Source: Azolla caroliniana
Lineage: Eukaryota; Polypodiophyta
Direction of reading: 5' to 3'
DNA: 64,000 bases
Assembly: GCA_043228905.1 (NCBI GenBank)
Contig: JBHGNT010000003.1
Span: 10,044,001-10,108,000 of the forward strand
The notes beneath the pieces were generated by a model. The model searched no databases. It was given only the letters and a program-made list of their open reading frames with translations, and was not told where the DNA came from. The translations under genes were made by a program, and so were the position numbers. Each line of letters begins with the position of its first letter. Within the stretch, counting starts at the first letter, position 1. Of this stretch, positions 1 through 11,489 are shown in pieces.

Positions 1-625
1 ATTCGATAAACTAGACTCGACATGAGTTATATCTAGTTTAATATATCTTGTTTTACCTAAGTTTAATGGCTCTATCGAAAAAATTGACACCGAGCTTTGC
101 TCTTGATCGTTGTTGGTCTTAACATGGCACCTTCTATTATTAACATGGCTATATTCCTCGATTGAGAATAACGAGTTATCAGATAATATAACAGGCTCAA
201 AAGAAAACAGAGAATTTTCACTCGACTTTGAGAACATTTTGCTCAAGGCTAAGTAAGAACAACAATGTCCAAAATAGGCACAAGCTTGGTTCTATAATAA
301 GCACCATGTCCAAAAACATTTTATTTATTTATTTAAAATAATTAAAAATATTTTTGAAAATACAAAGTAAAACTTATATAAAGGGAAGTCATCTTCTATT
401 TCTCATTATCACGTTCAAGCAAAAGAAGAGCACAAGAGCACTTCGTTGAAAAATGGGCTTTTCATGATCAATAGATTAGATGTATTTTATGTAACATTCT
501 ATACCAAAAAACGTATGATTTTCGCTAATTTTTACCTTAGTTAAGAGGTCTATATTGTTTTTTATTAACATTATTGTTATATCCTTGTGTCATGACTTGT
601 TGTTTTCAGTGAGCCACGATAGAAG
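1..625. other. AT-rich stretch, no gene seen
   Basis: AT-rich DNA with stops in all frames. I see no conserved domain, long terminal repeat or RNA gene. It may be the 5' flank or intron of the decayed ParB-like gene that follows, but nothing in it shows this. Confidence 0.5.
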
Positions 626-2877
626 GTGTCGTGCTTCAAACTAAAAATTCCATCACCAACAAAAAGACCTTCTGACACCATGATGAAAGTTGATTCTCGT
701 AAAACATTTATCGAGTCAGGAGATGACGACACTTCAAAGTCTTTTGTCGATAACACGCCGAAGACTTTAGGCAAAAAGAGTGGGGAGCCTCGCCTGAAGA
801 GCTACGCCCATGTGGAGTGGACACTAATCTACATCGAGGAAGAAGAGGACCTCCTTATTCTTGCAAAGTCTGAAGGCGAAGGCAAGTTGCAGGTGGGAAA
901 GACATTCACCTAAGCCTACATACGGAACATCTATTATGAAGACAACGACTTATTGAACCTCTTCTTCGATGTTGATAGCTCGGTGGGGTTTCGCAAATTC
1001 AAGATCGATGAACGTAATTTCATAACTGACTCCTGCCACCCTAAAGCCCTAAAAAGGATGTTCAGACAAAAAACAACTTGATTGTTGCTTTGCGCTCGTA
1101 CATTAAGGGAGACCTGATGGTCACGCAAGCAACAACCCCACCAAAATCTGCCAAGAAGTCCAAACCAGAACATAAGAAGTACAAGAAAAGGCAGCAACCA
1201 GAAGAGGATGAGCTGGGGGTCCTCGAGTTTGTAGAAGATGAGGAGGAAGAAGCCGAGCTCGAAGCTATTCCTCCAGGGGGCCACATTTCATCGGGGATAC
1301 GTAAGAGCAAAACCGGATCAGAGAAAATATTGTTAAGACGAAGCTTGTCCGTAAAGGACAATTATTTCACTTACCAATCTGCTCTATTCAACGACAACCC
1401 ATCGATTCGGAGACAGGAAGACAGGCTCTAGAAATTAGAGAGTCACATTCAGTGCATGTGCAAAACTTAAAAAGCAAAATGAAGATTAATCCACATGCGA
1501 TTGTAGTGCCATTCTTAGTAATGGTCGATCCAGTTCAATGCCCTAATGTTGCTGACTTCAAGTACAGTTCGGCAGATGACTACACATACTATGTGATTGG
1601 AGGATCCCACTCTGCTGAAGCCTGACGTCAACTGGTCAAGGAGTATCCTCTTACCCCTTTAATCAAGTATGTAGACTGTAAAGTGTATGCAGGCCTTACA
1701 CATGAAGAAGCCAAGTTGTTAGCTTGGGATCATAACAACATTAATGACTATAGACAAAAGATGTCATGTATCGAGCACATCAGGTTCTTCCATCGCGAGT
1801 ACCTTGATGCGTTGCAAAAATTTGGTCCTCGTCTGCATCCTGGATTGCGACGACAATGTCTCCTTGAAGTGGAGATAGTAGTTGACAAAAGCACCAAGTC
1901 TGAAGGCCTTAGAAAATATGACTCATGGTTTCAACTTGCCTTTAGAACAGGGGAGGTGTGGGACCTCCAAGATCGCATTTTTAGTATGTGGGAGCATAAA
2001 GAAATAAAGGGTCAAAAATCAAAGAAGGCTAAGCTCGACCCACAGGTGGAGATGAAATCTAAGTCACGTAAAAATGACTTAGTAATTGAAGAGTTAGCCG
2101 AAGATATGAAGCTACTTCGTTGGCGGTCACTGCAAGGAATTAAGGATGACAGATGATTGATATCTGTATTATCAAGAGTGGCCGCCAAGGAGTTTAGCCT
2201 TGACGAAATGGTCATAGAGTTTCAAAAGTGAGTCATCTATGTGCATGTATTATTTTGATTTGATTGCTTTGTTGATTTGTTCTTTATTCTAATTTTAGTT
2301 TCTTTTGTTTTTTAGCCATAAGGTGTATATGAAGATTTAAGAGATGATGAAAAAATTGTCCCTGCCTACGTGGGAAGAAGTGGAGCAATCTTGCCTAAAA
2401 ACATCATCTTACAAGGCTCTTGAAGAATTCTTTATCGTGTTTAGAGAATGGGTATGTATGTTCTACAAATATTAATTGATTTTTGGATAAATGGGTTTCT
2501 TCTTACAAAATTTATAATTACAGAAACCACCTCGTTCAAAGAAGAATAGTGACAACAATGAAGGCATACCTAGAGCCTTCATCACCCATTTGGAACGAGC
2601 TAAATATGAGAAACGGATGACAAAATGAAAGGAGCACGAGGTGCCTGAGGACTCAGATACCGTAAAAAGCTTTTTGCACAAGAGTGATCCTTTCCGACAA
2701 TTGTATTATAGTGTATATAATGGTGATGTGGGTAATATGCTTGACATATTACCCAAGAGACATTATACATTGCTCGGGGCGGATATACTATATGGCTTCA
2801 GAATATTAGTCTCGACATACAACGAAGTGTCATACAAATATCCACAAATAGAGAAGATGGTTAAGGACTTTGCATAG
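626..2877 (+). pseudogene. Decayed ParB/Srx-like protein gene
   Basis: Several plus-strand coding blocks (626-913, 1078-1431, about 1480-2156, 2160-2230, 2641-2877) look like one broken gene. The first blocks are charged, with a Glu-rich run (DEEEEAELEA). The central block reads VPFLVMVDPVQ, then YYVIGGSHSAEA, then YAGLTHEEAKLLAWDHN. That order, a short beta-rich stretch with GGxHxxxA followed by a helix carrying a conserved His-Asn, is like the ParB/Srx fold; the assignment is inference. The block goes on to a conserved-looking RTGEVWDLQDRIF segment. Defects: a TGA at 1623-1625 (probably from CGA), a TAG near 1429-1431 and shifts between blocks. Around 2230-2520 there are plausible intron borders. 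Function unknown; an old domesticated or element-borne gene is possible. Confidence 0.45.
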
Positions 2878-2880
2878 CTG

Positions 2881-3027
2881 ACCCTGGCACCATTATGACG
2901 TATTGTTATATTTCACAGTATGGGTCAAGCGTTATCGGCCACGACTGCATTGAAGTCGAGATGCCATGCCACTGAACATATGCATTGGTAAGCATTATGT
3001 TACTATATATTTAATGTATGGATTATG
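2881..3027. other. Short AT-rich spacer
   Basis: Sequence between the decayed ParB-like gene and the truncated LTR of Copia-A. Nothing recognisable; it may contain the missing outer part of the LTR in unrecognisable form. Confidence 0.4.
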
Positions 3028-3277
3028 GGGGATGATTAACTATATTATATACATCTCATGTGCAAAGGTGCACATATGTGAGTAGAATATAGGTACAAAC
3101 GTGTAAGTCCTATATTAAATGAACACGGGAGTGGAGGATCTACAATGCATCCCACTCAAGTACAAAATCCTATTTAAGGCATTAAGGTCAACACACTATC
3201 TAGATTCTATCTAGGTAACTACTAAGTTACGCATGTTGACTAAACGACTAAATTAAGTTGAGTTTGATGTCTCAACA
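3028..3277 (-). repeat. 3' LTR of Copia-A, truncated
   Basis: About 250 bp closely matching the outer part of the LTR at 11021-11455, including the stretch about AGATTCTATCTAGGTAACTA and the terminus CTCAACA (TGTTGAG on the minus strand). The end distal to the coding region is missing and a stretch of about 40 bp present in the other LTR is deleted. A purine-rich tract (GAAGGGGCA on the minus strand) abuts its right edge, as expected for the plus-strand primer. Confidence 0.8.
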
Positions 3278-3379
3278 TGCCCCTTCAAGCTCAAATGTGA
3301 GGTGTCCGACATCTAGTTTCGCTTTCGGCGTTGTCCGGCTTTCGATGTCAACTTCTATGCGGCTTTCGGCGTTGGTATT

Positions 3380-4738
3380 TACATGGCAGTTTCGGTTCCT
3401 CCCCCTCAAGCATGTGACGAAGGCTTGGGTCGAATGCTTTCACCCATTGTGGGTCACGAGCCACTTCTGTTGACCTCTCAGGCTCTTGTTCGGCCGCTAC
3501 CTTCATCGTGAAGGCATAATGATGGGCCATGTACTCGTTGTAGCCGAGTCGAGTAACAACATTCATCTCTCTAGAAGAACGTCGAAGTTTTTCGCTTGCC
3601 GACGTGAGCGCCTTTTGTACTCCGGGTGTCCGCATGATGGGTACACCAAACTCATTGTCTAATGAGCGAGCCGACACATTTGAATCATTGTCGTCGGGAT
3701 GGTCGACTTCGTATTTAGGCATCTTCCCTTTGCCTTTGTCCAAGGTCGTACTTGGCCGCGACATGCTTGGAATGCTTGAAGGCTCAAGTGGGCTTGGATT
3801 GTCCTTTGGTAGAGAACTTGTCCAAATATCGTCCTCCAGGTTGACATTCAACTCTTCCTCGGTCGGGTCGGGTGTAACCAAATCGGGCTTGTACCATGAT
3901 GGCGATTTGTCGAAGACTATGTCTCGACTCATCCAAACCGCTCGGGTCAAAGGGTTATAGCACTTGTATGCCTTCTTCTCAGACAAGTATCCTACGAGGA
4001 TACATTTCTCTGACTTCGCAACGGGCTTCTGTTGGCTTTCGTTCGGGATGCGTACATTCGCAATGCTTCCGAACACCTTGAGGTGCGACAGGATTGGCTT
4101 CGTTCCGACAAGAAGCTCATATGGAGTTTGCTCATGCACTCCATTAGTGGTGCATCGATTCATGAGATAGACGGTCGTGGATGCCGCTTTGGCCCAATAG
4201 AAGTTCGGCATGTGCTTCTCATGCATCATGGTGCGTGCTACCTTGATTATTTGTCGATTCTTCCTTTTAGTGACTCCATTTTGTTGGGGGTGTGTGTCGG
4301 CACGAGAATTCTCTCCGAATGCCTTCACCTTGGAGGTAGGAAATGAATTCATCGGAGAAGTATTCCTTGCCTCCATCCAATCGTAGGCATCGAATGTGTA
4401 GACCAGTTTCTTTTTCGACTTGCCCCTTGAGCTTTTGGAAGTGGGAGATCACTTCGCTCTTCTTTTGCATCGGAAAGATCCACGTGTAGCGGGAGTAGTT
4501 GTCGATGAAGGTGGCGTAGTATCGGCATCTGCCGATCGTCTGCATTTGAGCTGGTCCCCATACATCTGAGTGTATGATGTCGAGGAGGCCTTTGCGTGCG
4601 TAGCTCTCCTTCGGGAATGGGAGTCGATGTTGTTTGCCAAGTTGACACGCTTCGCATACTCGGTCGACTCGTTTCGACTCAAATGTCGGAAGTTCGATGA
4701 CGACTCCCTTTGTTTGCATAGCTTGGAGCCGTTGGAGG
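3380..4738 (-). pseudogene. Copia-A integrase (part of pol)
   Basis: Minus-strand integrase in two overlapping frames joined near 4270-4375. The right frame has the end of the HHCC finger (CEACQLGKQHRLPF), the core with IIHSDVWGP (first catalytic Asp) and LRLDGGKEYFSDEF (second Asp). The left frame has THPQQNGVTKRKNR, where the catalytic Glu of the usual QQNGVAER is changed to Lys, then the C-terminal domain through FGSIANVRIP and SRDIVFDKSPSWY. A frameshift at the overlap and loss of the Glu make it inactive. It ends in a linker rich in Ser and Pro, then the start of RT and a deletion junction near 3390. Confidence 0.85.
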
Positions 4739-4794
4739 CATTGTTGTTAAAAAATGTGTATTTTATAGATAGAGTACATTTTAGAATACCCACA

Positions 4795-5249
4795 TGTTAG
4801 AGACATGAACTAATGTAAGCATTAGATAAGGATAGAATATAGATCTAGATAGAAAGGAGAGAGAGAAAGAAGGGTGCCGATCCGCCCGACCACCCCCAAG
4901 CGAAGGGATCAAGACGGACTCGAGCCTCGATCGGCATCCCATACCACCGTTGTGGCATCGAGTCGTACCTGGTGCTGGCATGCTCGCTACAAGAGTTGAC
5001 CCACCACAAGACAGAGTCTCGACGTAGTCAACAAGATGATCAAATGAGGGTAACTAGGCCTCTTATTTATAGCGATACCCAAGGCCCCCAGCCATGTTCA
5101 CACTTGGCCTAATGGGTTGTCTCAATCCCGAGGATTAAAAGTAATCCTCCCCTTCTTTACACTCTTGTTTAACCCTCACACTTATCCATGTGTATAGAAT
5201 ATTACGGTAAATTCTTACCACGGGATATTACATGGTCATGCACGTAACA
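4795..5249 (-). repeat. Solo LTR of the Gypsy-A chromovirus family, inside hAT
   Basis: A 455-bp copy of the LTR seen at 49851-50305 and 56362-56816, same length, in minus orientation. On the minus strand it begins TGTTACGTGCATGACC and ends TCTAACA. It is flanked by the 5-bp duplication CCACA (4790-4794 and 5250-5254). No internal element sequence is present, so this is a solo LTR from LTR-LTR recombination. The TATAAATA motif of the family lies within it. It is more diverged from the two LTRs of Gypsy-A than they are from each other, and is therefore probably an older insertion. Confidence 0.92.
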
Positions 5250-5758
5250 CCACACATATTCTAAACGTATTCAACCTTTTGGAAATCTCATTTTTTCTAA
5301 GGCTAAATTTGTAAATAATTTAAATTTAAATTTTCTAGGGTATTTTTTACTAGAGAAAAAGAAAGTAATTGGGGGTTTATGTAACGATTTTCTACATTTT
5401 GTAGACACTAGGTTTTTTAGTAGGATATGGAAGCTATCTACTAGAAATCCGAACTCTGAAGCTTCCAAAAACCTATGTTTTTACGCAGGTATTATGGTAT
5501 ATGAACCAATATTGCTTCTTTATTATATTATATTATTATACAGAATACAGTAAACTCCAGCTTTCAATTTTAGTGTTAATTAATCTTACACACATAGAGA
5601 GCATAAAACAGAGTTTTATTTTTTGCCTAATTTGACCAAAATTTCATAAAATTTGAAAACAATTTTGATCATAAATAAACTATATACAGTAGATACATTT
5701 TTAATCCTTAATGACCATTCATATTTACATGGAATAGACATCAAATCGAGCTTAATCT

Positions 5759-5809
5759 AGGCCTTTTAATGGCTGGTTAATTCAATCATAACCAGCCATT
5801 AAAAGGCCT
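5759..5809. repeat. Perfect 21-bp hairpin
   Basis: Left arm 5759-5779 and right arm 5789-5809 are exact reverse complements around a 9-nt loop. The arm contains CCTTTTAATGGCTGGTTA. It lies in the non-coding part of the hAT element upstream of the transposase. It may be a folding or binding site, or a tiny nested inverted-repeat element; function unknown. Confidence 0.85.
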
Positions 5810-6029
5810 CCCGATTTGGAAAAGGAAGAAGAGGGAGATGAGGAATGCCTCATCATTGGAGAATGTCTTTAGTGTGAGATGGAGAGGCGTAGAGCGGAGG
5901 GATGGGGAAGAGCTAAAGCTCAGCTCTCGACAATAGGCGGCCATTATCTCATTCTTTATCTTGTGCCTTCCCTTGGCCACGCAGGAAAGAAAGGAAGAGG
6001 AGAAGTGAGCATTTACAATACAATACAAA

Positions 6030-6125
6030 CACACACACACATGTACACACACACATGTATATGTATTGTATTGTATTATATTGTATGTGTGTGTGTGCGT
6101 GTTTGTATTGTATTGTATACATGTA
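6030..6125. repeat. CA/TG microsatellite with TGTAT repeats
   Basis: A run of (CA)n with interspersed ATGTA, then TGTATTGTAT units, then (TG)n. The CA half and TG half are inverted relative to each other, so it can fold back on itself. Confidence 0.8.
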
Positions 6126-6892
6126 TGATTTGTGATGCATACAATTGTGACACTCTTTACATCTATTTCCTAGTCATGATATCTCACTAAATTGTCACTG
6201 TCACTCTTGAGATTTTGGAACAAGTATTTTGGAATTTTTCCTATTGAATTCATCAAAACACAGATTCCATCAACATATATGCATAATAGACTATAGTATA
6301 ATACAACATGTTACATTTATGGTTTGAGTTTGTGTGTCTATCCCTTCTTTAATACAATAATGTTGGTGGCAGATAGAGACATTGATTGCTTGTGGTGACT
6401 TATCAAAGAATAATGTCTTCATACAAGAGCACACCGACATCACAAGTAAAAGTTCCGTGATTGTGTGCTCTTTTATAATTCATTTCTAATGAATAATAAT
6501 TTTTTCCTCTTGATGGGGATGGAATGCCATTTGCTTAGGCAAGTATCTTCCATTCGGATTTGCCATTTGCTTATGCCTATCATTTAAATTTTAAACAATT
6601 TCTTCTTGCATTGTTACATCACATTATTTCCTTATTCACACATTTAACATTGTGGATTCATGAATTTAGGACAATATAAAAGACAACTTCGAGTCTCTAA
6701 ACCTTGTCATCCTCAATCAACCATGCCTTGCAAGGAATCTCCCTTATGGGATAAATATTGTTTGAACAAACAAGTTGGGAAGTCATCTGCAAGTGTGTGC
6801 AAGTAACTCTAGAGGCATATCACACACTTGTCTATACCTTCACCTTTAATTCCAGAAGTAGAAGCCAAAACGCATTAAAGAAGTAGAAGCCA

Positions 6893-8954
6893 TGGAAAAA
6901 CAAATTGAGCTTCAAGAAGGCATGGTGGATTCAGTGGTTGATTCAATGTTCCAATCACAACCTTAAAACTATTGATTGTATGGCACAATGTACCTTAAAA
7001 CTATTGATTGTAGTGGCGTTTCTACAAGGGTTGATGGTTCATGGTTGGCTGAAATGCCATCAACTACGATAAAGCAAGTAAAAGTAGAAAATGTGGTGCA
7101 AATTGGCACGGATAATGCATCTAATTGTGTTAGCGTGGGTCACATTCTAGAGACTGAATTCCCAAGCCTTGTATGGACTCCTTGTGCATCACATTGTTTA
7201 GATTTATTGCTAGAGGATATTGGGAAGTTGAGTTGGGTTCGTCAAGTGCACAAGAGAGCAAATTGTGTGGTTAGACTATTCACCAAGAAAAGCGATACAC
7301 GAAAAAATTTCAGAAACTATTCATCTCTTGTGCTCCTTAGGCCAAGTGCCACTCGATTTGGCTACATTCTTATTGTCCTTGAGAGGCTGGCAAGAGTTTG
7401 GAGAGCCCTTGAACAAAGTGTGGTTAGTAACTATTGGGAGGATTGGAGTGACTCCAAAAAGCCTGATGCGGTCAAGGTGAAGTCCATTGTGCAAGATAGC
7501 TCTACTTCCACTATTTTCTGTTTTGCGGCTAACTAATCGCGAAGGATCTACAATGGGCTTACTTTATGAGTTCATGAGGAGGGCTAGAGACAAATTGCAA
7601 CAAGGAGCGAGAGAGGACACATTAAACAAGGACAGGTAATATGTTTCTATGTATTATGTAGTATGTACATTTGCTGTTTATTGCATCTTTTTCATTTCTT
7701 TGAATCATTGATATTAACTACGTTATGCATATTTTGGTAACTGATTTCGAGTTTTGATTCAAATTCAAATGTTAATGCAGATATAAAGAGGTTTTGGAAT
7801 GTTTTGATTGTCGTTGGTCATGGTTCAAAAAGCCAATTCATATTGTTGCACATACTTTGCATCCTTTATGGAAGCCCAAAGATCAACCAATAGTTATGAA
7901 TGAAGAGATGACAGATGGATGGCTTGCATATATTCAAAAGGTATATTCTATAGATGAATGTGAAATCTTGCAAGATCAATTTGACATGTATAGGAATGGT
8001 GTGGGCCAATTTAGCAAATGAACTATCAAAATCACACATTGCAAAATGTAAACCTATCTCATGGTGGGAAAGATATGGGGACAATGTGCCCTTACTACAG
8101 TCATTAGCTTGTAGAGTATTGTCTTAGGTATTCTATTTCATTTTTTATTAATGTTTCAATTTTATTAATCTTCTACATAGTACAATGACATGTATTGTTT
8201 GCTTAATACTTTGTGTCATAGGATTGCTCTTCTGGAGCTGCTGAAAGAAATTGGAATGCACATGCATTAGCACATACAAAAAGGAGGAACCATTTGAAGG
8301 TGAAACAAGTGGAGAGATTAGTATATGTTAGAGAAAACTTAAGGCTTGTTCGAAGCTTTCAAACTCATGCGGGTCTTCCAATGCAGGTCTACATCTTTCT
8401 TATCATGTTTGACATTTGATGTTTAGAAAACCATTTGAATTTTGTAGGTTAATTAACGAGCCTTGTTAATTGGTTGTGGTTTAAATATTATGATACCAAA
8501 ATATTATTTGATTTAGGTAAATCTAGATGAGATAGACATTGACAAGACTCCTGAAATGCCTCCATCAACAACCAATATTGATACTCAAGTCGCACAAGCA
8601 TATTTTGAGGAAGCTGAGGCTATGCATATTGGTTGGGTTACTCAAAGTAGATCTAAGTTTGCCACTATGATAGTGGATGAAGGATTGGTGGAATCAAGTT
8701 CTAACACTATTAGAAAAGGTTGTGGATATGTTCGTAGTCATGCTTGTGCGAGAGTTGCAAGTACAAGAAGGATAATTACTCGACAAGCTACAACCGAGGC
8801 TTGCAATGCTGAATTTGGTAATGATGATGGAGATCAAGAGGATGAAGACATTGACAATGCCATAGTTGATTCGTCTTCTGATAGTGATTATGTGGACAAC
8901 TATGATGATACAACAATGGAATCTTCTAATGATGATTTAGAAGAAGAAATATAA
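6893..8954 (+). pseudogene. hAT transposase (DUF659-type), broken
   Basis: The segment 6893-6966 starts with an ATG and ends in a stop. Block 6976-7536 matches the DUF659-type catalytic region: KTIDCSG, VVQIGTDNASNCV (with a conserved Asp) and TPCASHCLDLLLEDIGKL. Block 7782-8130 gives the middle part (HTLHPLWKP; WWERYGDNVPLLQSLA) but needs a frame change near 8000-8020. Block 8222-8388 (SSGAAERNWNAHALAHTKRRN; LVYVRENLRLV) is the hAT C-terminal dimerisation region, and 8517-8954 an acidic tail ending in EEI. Gaps between blocks have intron-like borders. No BED finger was found at the N-terminus. The frameshift near 8000 and the stop near 6964 suggest it is inactive. Confidence 0.8.
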
Positions 8955-9471
8955 TCGAAAATTGCATGGAGATATGTATGGTTGGTTTTAACTTTTTACA
9001 TATTTATTTTAATTTTAAATTTAAGAACCAATAACTATGAGTATGAACTTTGAAGAAAGTTTTAAATTCTAATAGTTTTTTAATCACTCTATTCATTTTC
9101 CATGATTTGAGGGTTCAACTGATATGTGTTTTGGTTCAAACTTCAATTGTGTTCTCGAATCTCCAATGTCCACTTTCATTTTAAAATATGTATATCACGT
9201 GTATTGAAACATAGATAACCATTTATCCATGGACAATAAAGATAATTGGTATTTACTATATAGTATTCAAATTACAAGTATCTTTGCAAATTGGTTTTCA
9301 AGTATTTTATGTATTCAACATATTCAAAACGTACTCAACATATTCAACGTATTTTACCTTTAAATACGTATTCTAAGAACTTATAAATTATTTTTAGAAT
9401 ACTTATAAAATACATAGCATACGTATTGTACGCGTATGGTATGCTACGTATGTTACAACCATGGTTGGAGG

Positions 9472-10848
9472 TTGATGTGGCCGATTCTCTTGTGCCACAA
9501 CTCAATGCTCGTCTCAGTTTTGCAACCTTTGGCATACATGGCCAGTTTCACCTCGTTCAAATCGAGAATGAACATTCGATTCTCTCTCCATCCCTTGGCT
9601 ATGAGTCGGCCATCTTTCTCGATGAAACAACCTTCATTGTTGAAGCGAACTTGCATGTCTTGCTCCACGATTTGGCGTACAGAGACCAAATTCTTTGTTA
9701 TTGTGGGCACGTGCAAGACATCCTTGATGCAAGTTTGTTCGCCTTCTTTCCCGAATGGGCCATTGCCGATGTGCCGAATGGTATGTGTGGTGTCGTCTCC
9801 CATCTCTGTGAAGCTGGGTCAGTCCGGCGTTCTTAAGTCATGGAACCACTCTTGGTGTGACATCATATGATGTGAAGCGCCGGAGTCGATGACCACACGT
9901 CTTCTGAGTTGGAGGTGCCCGTGGAGTTGGAGACCGACATAGAGTTCGCTCTATGCCTTATTATGAATAGACCATTGTAGTCGTTGTATTCAGAGTTGTT
10001 TGTGAGTTGTCGGCTTGTTGAAGCTGACTCACTTCTCTTTTTTCGACACTCCTCTTCGTAGTGGCCGATTTTGCCGTAATAGTTGCAAGTGATGGGCCAC
10101 GTTTGCCGACCTTGTTCGGCATGGAAGCTCCCCCTTCTTCCGAAGGTTCCTCGATGGCTTCCGTCTTGTTGTTAAAGGTTTGGGTCGAATCAACCTCTTC
10201 TACCACCTCGTCCTCGTTCTCGGCCACCATCCGAATTCGAGAAGAACATTTGTCCTTCTGACATCTTGCTTTTTGTTCGGACGTGGTTCTCTTTGACCAA
10301 TAGCATTGATTGAAGGTTGAAGAATGAAGGAGGGTTTTCTCTCGCTAAGATTTTCGTTCTTAACGAGTCGAATCGTTGTGCAAGGTCGCCCAAGCATATT
10401 TGAACCATCTCGTCTTTGTCGACGTTTATGTTGATGGAGCCAACCGAGTAGCAAATGCTCTTGATCTTGGTGGTGTAGTTCGACATCGACATATGTTTTT
10501 GCCGAATGTTGTTCAACTCTTGTCAGAGTTGAAGCTTTCGGGCGGTCGTGTTGGCGGCGAAAATCTTCTTGAGATTCTCCCACGCCTCTTTAGGCATCTT
10601 GGCATCTTGAATGTGGCTAAGCCTGTGGTCATGGACACATATTGCCAAGCAATACATTACCCGACTCGCTCCTTGCTCCCACGTTGGGTAGTTGGCATTT
10701 GTGATGTCGGGTTTGTTTTCAGTGCGTCGTTGATGTAGCTCCAATACCCTTGGCCGACAAGGTATTGGTTCATCTTGTACTCCAAAGATGAATAATTGCT
10801 CCGGTCTAGCTTTTCACTAGGGAGCAAGCTACCCATTTGTGTGTTCAT
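9472..10848 (-). pseudogene. Copia-A gag and protease half
   Basis: Read from 10848 leftwards: MNTQMGSLLPSEKLDRSNYS, the usual copia gag start, then YWSYINDALK, an AW..L..IFAANT segment (after a frame change near 10660-10740), and a Gag C-terminal part with FDSLRTKILA. A zinc-knuckle region follows near 10050-10230, then the protease DSGASHHMMSHQEWFHD near 9835-9900 followed by a stop, then the GAG-pre-integrase stretch IKDVLHVPTITKNLVSV and ELWHKRIGHINLQ, where the hAT begins. At least three frame changes and one stop break it. Confidence 0.8.
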
Positions 10849-11002
10849 GTTGATGTAGTGTCTTCCTTTTTCCTTTTTCTTCCTTCGGTCACGTACACGT
10901 GCTACGTAGCGGCACTACGGTAGCTGATAGCCAGATTTTGTCATCGGCGTCTCGAACACACAATCACGGAACGGAGTCAGGTGGGCTATTGGATTTTCTA
11001 AA

Positions 11003-11020
11003 CCACACACTCTGATACCA
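11003..11020 (-). other. Primer binding site of Copia-A
   Basis: On the minus strand it reads TGGTATCAGAGTGTGTGG, directly next to the LTR. The first ten bases match the 3' end of plant initiator-methionine tRNA, the usual copia primer. Confidence 0.85.
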
Positions 11021-11455
11021 TGTTAAGAATTAGGTAATTAACTACAGGTTAATTAGTACCTAATTATGTGATTAAGATAAGTGGATGATTAAGTTATATG
11101 TGTGCGTATGTGTGTGAGAGGAAGAGAGAGAGGAAGTTAACACTATGAACAACGAGACAAGATGGGGGATGATTAGCTATATTAAAAAGCATCATCAATT
11201 ACAAAAATACCCACAATGAGGTATATATACATCTCATGTGCAACGGTGCACATGTGTGAGGAGAATATAGGTAGAAACGTGTAAGTTCTATATTAAATGA
11301 CCATGGGAGTGGAGGATCTATAATGTATCCCACTCGAGCACAAAATCTTATTTAAGGCGTTAAGGTCAACACACTAACTAGATTCTATCTAGGTAACTAC
11401 TAAGTTACGCGTGTTGACTAAAGGACTAAATTAAGTTGAGCTTGATATCTCAACA
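11021..11455 (-). repeat. 5' LTR of Copia-A
   Basis: A 435-bp LTR. On the minus strand it begins TGTTGAGATATC and ends ATTCTTAACA, giving TG...CA termini. It is next to the primer site. Its outer half matches 3028-3277. It holds a GA/GT-rich stretch near 11100-11140. Confidence 0.85.
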
Positions 11456-11489
11456 CTTCCCTTAGGTGTAAATGGGGGCAAAGGTAGAT

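Larger units (their letters stand above)
4739..9463 (+). mobile_element. hAT DNA transposon inserted in Copia-A
   Basis: A 4725-bp insertion bounded by an exact 8-bp target duplication, GTTGGAGG (4731-4738 and 9464-9471). Eight-bp duplications are the hAT hallmark. The ends are short imperfect inverted repeats: CATTGTTGTTAAAA at the left and, on the minus strand, CATGGTTGTAACAT at the right, both close to the hAT consensus CAgtGTTGTaA. Removing it restores the copia protein across the join. It carries a hAT-type transposase pseudogene (6893-8954), a later solo LTR (4795-5249), a perfect hairpin (5759-5809) and a CA/TG microsatellite (about 6030-6125). Confidence 0.9.
3028..11455 (-). mobile_element. 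Copia-A: Ty1/copia element, RT-less, split by a hAT
   Basis: Minus-strand copia element. In its own direction: LTR (11455-11021), initiator-Met tRNA primer site, gag, DSGASHHM protease, GAG-pre-integrase, integrase, a junction, a polypurine tract just right of 3277 and a partial second LTR (3277-3028). The gag-protease half (9472-10848) and integrase half (3380-4738) are exactly separated by a hAT insertion; the coding frame runs from HKRIGHINLQ on the right into RLQAMQTKG on the left. The integrase C-terminus runs into the usual RT start (ARDPQWVKAF) and then jumps to LTR-proximal sequence, so RT and RNase H are missing. Several frameshifts and stops. Cannot be autonomous. Confidence 0.85.
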
